DNA of 64,000 bases from Mucilaginibacter_A sp041088075 (GTDB lineage: Bacteria > Bacteroidota > Bacteroidia > Sphingobacteriales > Sphingobacteriaceae): the NCBI RefSeq assembly GCF_041088075.1, contig NZ_JBGCVY010000012.1, positions 1 through 64,000 of the forward strand, written 5' to 3'. The notes beneath the pieces are model-generated. The model made no database searches, had not been told where the DNA came from, and was given only the letters and a program-made list of their open reading frames with translations. Of the stretch, positions 60,124 to 64,000 are shown piece after piece. The translations under genes were made by a program, and so were the position numbers. Within the stretch, counting starts at the first letter, position 1; each line of letters starts with the position of its first letter.

Positions 60124-60385
60124 CAATAAACGAACAGGGTTTGAACAAGCACAAAAAATTTCGCCTGCACACATTTTTGATGGTTTTGTTTTTTCTAATT
60201 CAGTTTATTTGTAAAATGTAATTAAAATTTTACTTTTACATCAACCAATTATATAATCTTTTTGCTTAAAACGGATTGAACGCTTAATAATTCTTAATAC
60301 AATAATCTTGATGATGCTTAAGCCGCTATCAAATTTGTTTTGCTTTTTGTACAAGGGGTTGCAATAAATTAACCCGAATTTAAAT

Positions 60386-61336
60386 ATGGCTTTAACTTTA
60401 CTTCTTAGAAAATCTTTTTTAGCTGTACTGCTCTGTTTCTTCTGTGGCGGGTTTGCTTTGGCACAAACCGATGCGGATGCCATTATGATCCCCAAAAATT
60501 ATTTTTGCGGAGGTGCAATGTATAGCAACAGCCGCTGGGACAACTATTGGGAAGGCACTTTTAAGCGCAGCAACGGCAATATCGGCACGTTAAACTCCAA
60601 CATGGTAACGCTAATGGGCAATTACGGCATCAGCAACCGTTTGAACGTGCTTTTTTCGCTGCCTTATATTACTAATAATGTTACAGCCGGAACGTTGCAC
60701 AACCAGCAAGGCATTCAGGATGCGACGGTTTCTTTAAAATGGGTGCCGGTGGTGATGAAAACCGGTTACGGCACTTTTCGCCTGTTTGCCATTGCGATGG
60801 GTTCTGTTCCGATTGGCAATTATCAAGCTGATTTTTTGCCGGTTGCCATTGGTTTGCATAGCAGAAGTTTGATGTTCAGGGCTTTGGCCGATTACCAGTC
60901 GGGCCATTTGTTTTTTTCCGGTTCGGGGGAATACATGCGCCGTGATAACATCACCATTGATCGCACTGCTTATTACACGACAGAAATGCATTATACCAAT
61001 CAGGTTGGCATTCCCGATGGAACCAATTTTAACTTTCGCGGCGGCTACCGAAGCAGCAAATTGATCGCAGAAGCTGTTTTGGACAACAATACTACTTTGG
61101 GCGGTTTCGATATCCGCAAAAACGACATGCCTTTCCCCAGCAATAAAATGAACATGACCACAGTTGGCGTAAACTTTAAATACAGCTTTAGTTCCATTAA
61201 CGGATTGGAACTTACGGCCGGAAGCGATTATGCAGTGGCCGGGAGGAATGTTGGACAAAGCACCGTGATCCATGGCGGTGCTTATTACCTGTTCAACCTC
61301 AAAAAGAACAAAATTAACAACACCATAAAAAATTGA
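60386..61336 (+). CDS. Predicted outer-membrane beta-barrel protein, 316 aa
   Basis: Signal peptide MALTLLLRKSFLAVLLCFFC then GGFALAQ. The mature part is rich in alternating strands with aromatic ends (GGAMYSNSRWDNYW, GISNRLNVLFSLPYI, LELTAGSDYAVAGRNV), as in small transporter-like barrels. It ends in YYLFNLKKNK rather than a terminal Phe. The function is not recognised. Its stop codon is 2 bp from the ATG of the haloperoxidase-like lipoprotein, so the two are almost certainly co-transcribed and probably act together at the cell envelope. Confidence 0.72.
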   Translation: MALTLLLRKSFLAVLLCFFCGGFALAQTDADAIMIPKNYFCGGAMYSNSRWDNYWEGTFKRSNGNIGTLNSNMVTLMGNYGISNRLNVLFSLPYITNNVTAGTLHNQQGIQDATVSLKWVPVVMKTGYGTFRLFAIAMGSVPIGNYQADFLPVAIGLHSRSLMFRALADYQSGHLFFSGSGEYMRRDNITIDRTAYYTTEMHYTNQVGIPDGTNFNFRGGYRSSKLIAEAVLDNNTTLGGFDIRKNDMPFPSNKMNMTTVGVNFKYSFSSINGLELTAGSDYAVAGRNVGQSTVIHGGAYYLFNLKKNKINNTIKN

Positions 61337-61338
61337 AA

Positions 61339-62892
61339 ATGAAAAGAGGTTTACTATATCCTGCGCTTGTTTTTTTGTTTTCGGCGATGCTTCTTTTATC
61401 GTGCAAAAAAAGCATTATCGAGCGGACCGATCTTTACCCACAATTAACGCCAGCCAACAGCGATTTGAACGCCGGCAACTGGAAGCCCGTTTTGGTTACC
61501 AATACCGATGCTTTTGCTGTTGCCGCGCCTGATGCCGTTACTTCTCCGGCTTATATTGCCGATTTGAACGAGATCAAAGCTTACCAGGCCAATTTAACTT
61601 CTGAACAAAAAGCCAGCATTAAATATTGGAGCGCCGGAGCCGTTTTGCGCTGGAACGAGATTTTACGCGAACTCGTTGCCCGCCACAACTTGCCGCCTTA
61701 TCAAAACGATGACGGTTCTTATCCGGCGCCAAATTCGGCCAACCCTTTTGCTTATCCGCAGTTTCCGTTTTCCAATCCGCCTTACGCTGCCCGTTCTTAC
61801 GCTTATGTCAGCGCGGCACAATACGATGCTTTGGTGGTGGCCTGGCATTTCAAAACCAAATACAACCGTGCCGCGCCTTATAAAAACGATGCTGCCATTC
61901 AGGCTTTTGTGCCGAAAACGGATTTGCCTTCTTACCCAAGCGAAGATGCCGTGGTTTCCGGCGCTGCAGTTGAAACGCTCAAATTGTTGTTTCCTACGGA
62001 GATTGCTTTTATCGAGCAAAAAGCGGCCGAACAAAAGCTGTACCGGATAATGGCCGGCGCCAACACGCGAAGTGAATTGGATGCCGGCGAAGCATTAGGC
62101 AAACAGGTTGCCGCTTTGTTTACGGCACGTGCGCGGACTGATAAAGCCGGAAAAGCAATCGGCACGCAAGCTTTGTGGAGCCAACTGGCGATGCAAACCG
62201 AAGCCAAAGGCGAAAAATGCTGGTTGAGTTTAGAAACGCCGAAACGCCCGCCGATGCTGCCCTTGTTTTGCAAGGTAAGTCCGTTTTTGTTTGATACATT
62301 GACGGTAGTTGCGCTTCGTCCGCCGCCGCCCTATTCTACCCATTCGGATGAATTTAAAAAGGAAACCGAGGAAGTTTTATATTACAGCAAAAACGCCACG
62401 CGCGAACGCGAAGCGATTGTAGCTTTTTGGGCCGATGGTGCCGGAACTTACTCGCCGCCGGGACACTGGAACGCCATTGCCGCCGATGAATTTGTAAAAC
62501 AAAACTACAGCGAAGTACGGTGGGCGCGCAATTTTGCCCTGCTCAACATGGCCGAAATGGATGCCGCCATTGTATGCTGGGACGCCAAATACTTCTACTT
62601 TAACCCTCGCCCAACGCAGGTTGACCCAAGCATAAAAACGTTGACTGGCGTGCCAAACTTTCCGTCGTACACTTCCGGGCATTCTAATTTCAGTGGTGCT
62701 GCGGCTACTTTATTAACTTATTTATTGCCGGATAGAGGCAGCAAGTTTATGGATATGGCAGAAGAGGCCGCCATGTCGCGTTTGTATGGCGCCATCCATT
62801 TCCGCAGCGATTGCGAAATGGGTTTGGTAACCGGCAAAAAAGTTGGCGAGTTTGCGGTACAAAGGGCGAAGGCAGATGGGGCTGGGAATTAA
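61339..62892 (+). CDS. Vanadium-dependent haloperoxidase/PAP2-family lipoprotein
   Basis: 517 residues from the ATG at 61339; an in-frame TTG at 61333 overlaps the previous stop and is less likely. The lipobox MLLLSC gives Cys22. The C-terminal PAP2 core has FNPRPTQ (Arg424), YTSGHSNFSG (His448) and SRLYGAIHFRSDCEMG (Arg481, His487), the phosphate/vanadate-binding set. The long helical N-terminal region (AYVSAAQYDALVVAWHFK) fits the haloperoxidase branch rather than small lipid phosphatases. Activity could be halide oxidation or phosphate hydrolysis; sequence alone does not decide. Motif A (61386-61400) lies in the signal-peptide codons (AMLLLS). Confidence 0.82.
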   Translation: MKRGLLYPALVFLFSAMLLLSCKKSIIERTDLYPQLTPANSDLNAGNWKPVLVTNTDAFAVAAPDAVTSPAYIADLNEIKAYQANLTSEQKASIKYWSAGAVLRWNEILRELVARHNLPPYQNDDGSYPAPNSANPFAYPQFPFSNPPYAARSYAYVSAAQYDALVVAWHFKTKYNRAAPYKNDAAIQAFVPKTDLPSYPSEDAVVSGAAVETLKLLFPTEIAFIEQKAAEQKLYRIMAGANTRSELDAGEALGKQVAALFTARARTDKAGKAIGTQALWSQLAMQTEAKGEKCWLSLETPKRPPMLPLFCKVSPFLFDTLTVVALRPPPPYSTHSDEFKKETEEVLYYSKNATREREAIVAFWADGAGTYSPPGHWNAIAADEFVKQNYSEVRWARNFALLNMAEMDAAIVCWDAKYFYFNPRPTQVDPSIKTLTGVPNFPSYTSGHSNFSGAAATLLTYLLPDRGSKFMDMAEEAAMSRLYGAIHFRSDCEMGLVTGKKVGEFAVQRAKADGAGN

Positions 62893-62910
62893 AAATTGAA
62901 CTTTTTCTTT

Positions 62911-62942
62911 GATACTGTTTTTATGCCTATAAAAACAGTATT
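62911..62942. repeat. Motif B mini-hairpin after the haloperoxidase-like gene
   Basis: ATACTGTTTTTAT (62912-62924) and ATAAAAACAGTAT (62929-62941) form a perfect 13-bp stem with loop GCCT, followed by TGGTTTTT. It lies between two convergent genes and is likely to act as their terminator. Confidence 0.7.
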
Positions 62943-62953
62943 GGTTTTTCAGC

Positions 62954-63970
62954 CTAAATCAAAGAATTTAAGCTTTTGATGAAATCATCCGCACTGTCAA
63001 TACTCATAACTATTTTATCTGCTGTTACTGGCTTTTGGTAAATACGTTCGATCGTTACCGGATGATTAAATGTCAGCAAAACGTTAATGCTGTTTTTAGT
63101 AATGCCGCCTTTAAAACAAAATTGATCTGGCTGATAATTATCGCTAATTTTTTCTACAGAAAGGATGTTGCTTGTATGGATTGACGTTCGCCAGCGTAAT
63201 CCTACCCGCAACAATAATTGATTTTTCATCAATAAAACCGGGCTTTTTACGGTAGCCGAAAGATCACTTACAATAAAGACCATTCCGTAAACACTAAGCA
63301 AACTCACAACAACAGCCGCAATTTTACTATATTGAACCAACAGTAAATGAAACGCAAAGACCTCAATCAACAGAACAAACAGTAAAACGCCGAATATGGC
63401 CGGATAACCGGATTCTTTATAAACGGTAAAACGAGTAATTGCTTCCGGCTGGCGGCTTGGTTTTTTCCAGCAAAACAAACCAAAGCGCAACACAATCAAT
63501 TCGGAAACCAACAGTTTTATTACAACAACATCGCCCAAAACAGTTGTCATGCTTTGATACAAGTTATGTGCGAAATCAGGAAAAACAGCTTCAGATTTCT
63601 CAAACGCAGCAATTATTTTCCTGATTTTGCTAATTGCATAAATAACTACGCTTAGTTCCAGAAACGTAGACAGCTTTCGTAATTGCAGCACATAATATTG
63701 CTGATGCGGCGGAAGAACGAAATAGGCAACGGCACAACAACAGGTAAAAACAAATACAATGTTCCATTTTCGAAGTTGCAGCGGCCGAACCAACAAAAAG
63801 TAGTAGGCCAAAGGAAAAGTGACCACCATATCTGCTAATAATGCAGTTGCAATTGCATCCCTTTTAATTAATGGTACGTGCTGCAATAAAAACAAGCCGC
63901 CAAATACAATTGCCAAAGCAATTATCGCAGTAAACCAAATATTTTTAGGAATTGAGGTTGAGATGATCAT
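62954..63970 (-). CDS. Hypothetical integral membrane protein, 338 aa
   Basis: Function not recognised. About eight hydrophobic segments occupy residues 12-250. A soluble C-terminal part of about 90 residues (KNQLLLRVGLRWRTSIHTSNILSVEKISDN onward) has the look of a PH-like or bPH beta domain after the last helix. Many charged aromatic loops (LRPLQLRKWN, CWKKPSRQPEAIT) face the cytoplasm. It converges on the haloperoxidase-like gene and starts 30 bp from the window end, so its upstream neighbour is unseen. A degenerate motif B (ATGCTGTTTTTAG, near 63089) lies in its 3' region. Confidence 0.7.
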   Translation of the reverse strand: MIISTSIPKNIWFTAIIALAIVFGGLFLLQHVPLIKRDAIATALLADMVVTFPLAYYFLLVRPLQLRKWNIVFVFTCCCAVAYFVLPPHQQYYVLQLRKLSTFLELSVVIYAISKIRKIIAAFEKSEAVFPDFAHNLYQSMTTVLGDVVVIKLLVSELIVLRFGLFCWKKPSRQPEAITRFTVYKESGYPAIFGVLLFVLLIEVFAFHLLLVQYSKIAAVVVSLLSVYGMVFIVSDLSATVKSPVLLMKNQLLLRVGLRWRTSIHTSNILSVEKISDNYQPDQFCFKGGITKNSINVLLTFNHPVTIERIYQKPVTADKIVMSIDSADDFIKSLNSLI

Positions 63971-64000
63971 GGTAATAATTAGGAAATGATTAGATTAAAA

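Noticed and set aside
60241..60495. 84-codon minus-strand ORF upstream of the beta-barrel gene
   Set aside because: Overlaps the signal-peptide region of the beta-barrel gene and reads as Lys/Ile-rich AT noise; no family resemblance.
313..62942. Motif A copies as a CRISPR array
   Set aside because: Copies are short, scattered, on both strands and partly within genes; there is no regular repeat-spacer spacing and no cas gene.
1..64000. tRNA, rRNA and riboswitch genes
   Set aside because: All gaps were scanned by eye; no cloverleaf with a TTCGA-type T-loop and no known riboswitch core was recognised. A covariance-model scan could still find one.

Overview
The window looks like chromosomal DNA of a Bacteroidota bacterium, most likely Sphingobacteriaceae (Mucilaginibacter/Pedobacter-like). 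The basis is a SusC/SusD pair, a Bacteroidota-type serine palmitoyltransferase, a PASTA-tailed FtsI, a histone H1-like protein, a hybrid two-component sensor with a Reg_prop propeller, and start sites without strong Shine-Dalgarno sequences. Family placement is inference; no rRNA or tRNA gene was seen.

Layout. 1-151: the end of an IS3-family insertion sequence, followed by a terminator. 448-3023: a conserved hypothetical gene, a membrane protein and a NarL-type two-component pair. 3147-5246: a lone glgB (minus). 5562-19831: two paralogous CzcCBA-type RND efflux systems on the plus strand, with an OmpR/EnvZ-type two-component system between them. 20293-24785: an AT-rich SusC/SusD pair (minus). 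25052-31197: argS (minus), then an arginine-degrading set on plus (arginine deiminase, CtlX-type citrulline hydrolase, arginine decarboxylase). 31477-33842: an MpaB/DUF2236 oxygenase and a TauE/SafE plus DUF1634 pair. 34396-38643: a 1415-residue hybrid sensor kinase. 38812-43628: ligA, dapA, an H1-like protein and serine palmitoyltransferase. 44002-59726: the division and cell wall (dcw) cluster on minus, mraZ-rsmH-ftsL-ftsI-murE-mraY-murD-ftsW-murG-murC-ftsQ-ftsA-ftsZ, with a MraZ-type operator upstream. 60386-62892: a beta-barrel protein and a PAP2/haloperoxidase lipoprotein. 62954-63970: a membrane protein of unknown function.

The strongest unexplained signal is a short DNA word spread over the whole window. 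Form A is GATGCTTCTTTTAYC (core ATRCTTCTTTTA). Form B is GATACTGTTTTTAYC. I counted 44 exact copies of the A core, 23 on plus and 21 on minus, and 13 copies of B, about one per kilobase. A 12-mer with one two-fold position would be expected about 0.015 times in 64 kb at uniform composition. Many copies sit in gaps as facing pairs whose arms continue into CC-TAAAAATTGGTG and form hairpins. Others lie inside conserved genes (dapA, murE, argS, ligA, murC, glgB, ftsI) or across start and stop codons. None lies in the AT-rich SusC/SusD segment. The density and placement resemble a DNA uptake or other genome-wide recognition sequence; a mobile palindromic element is the main alternative. A second palindromic family (GGCTAAAGCC plus CACGGCCTAAAGGCCGTG) is nested with it in some gaps.
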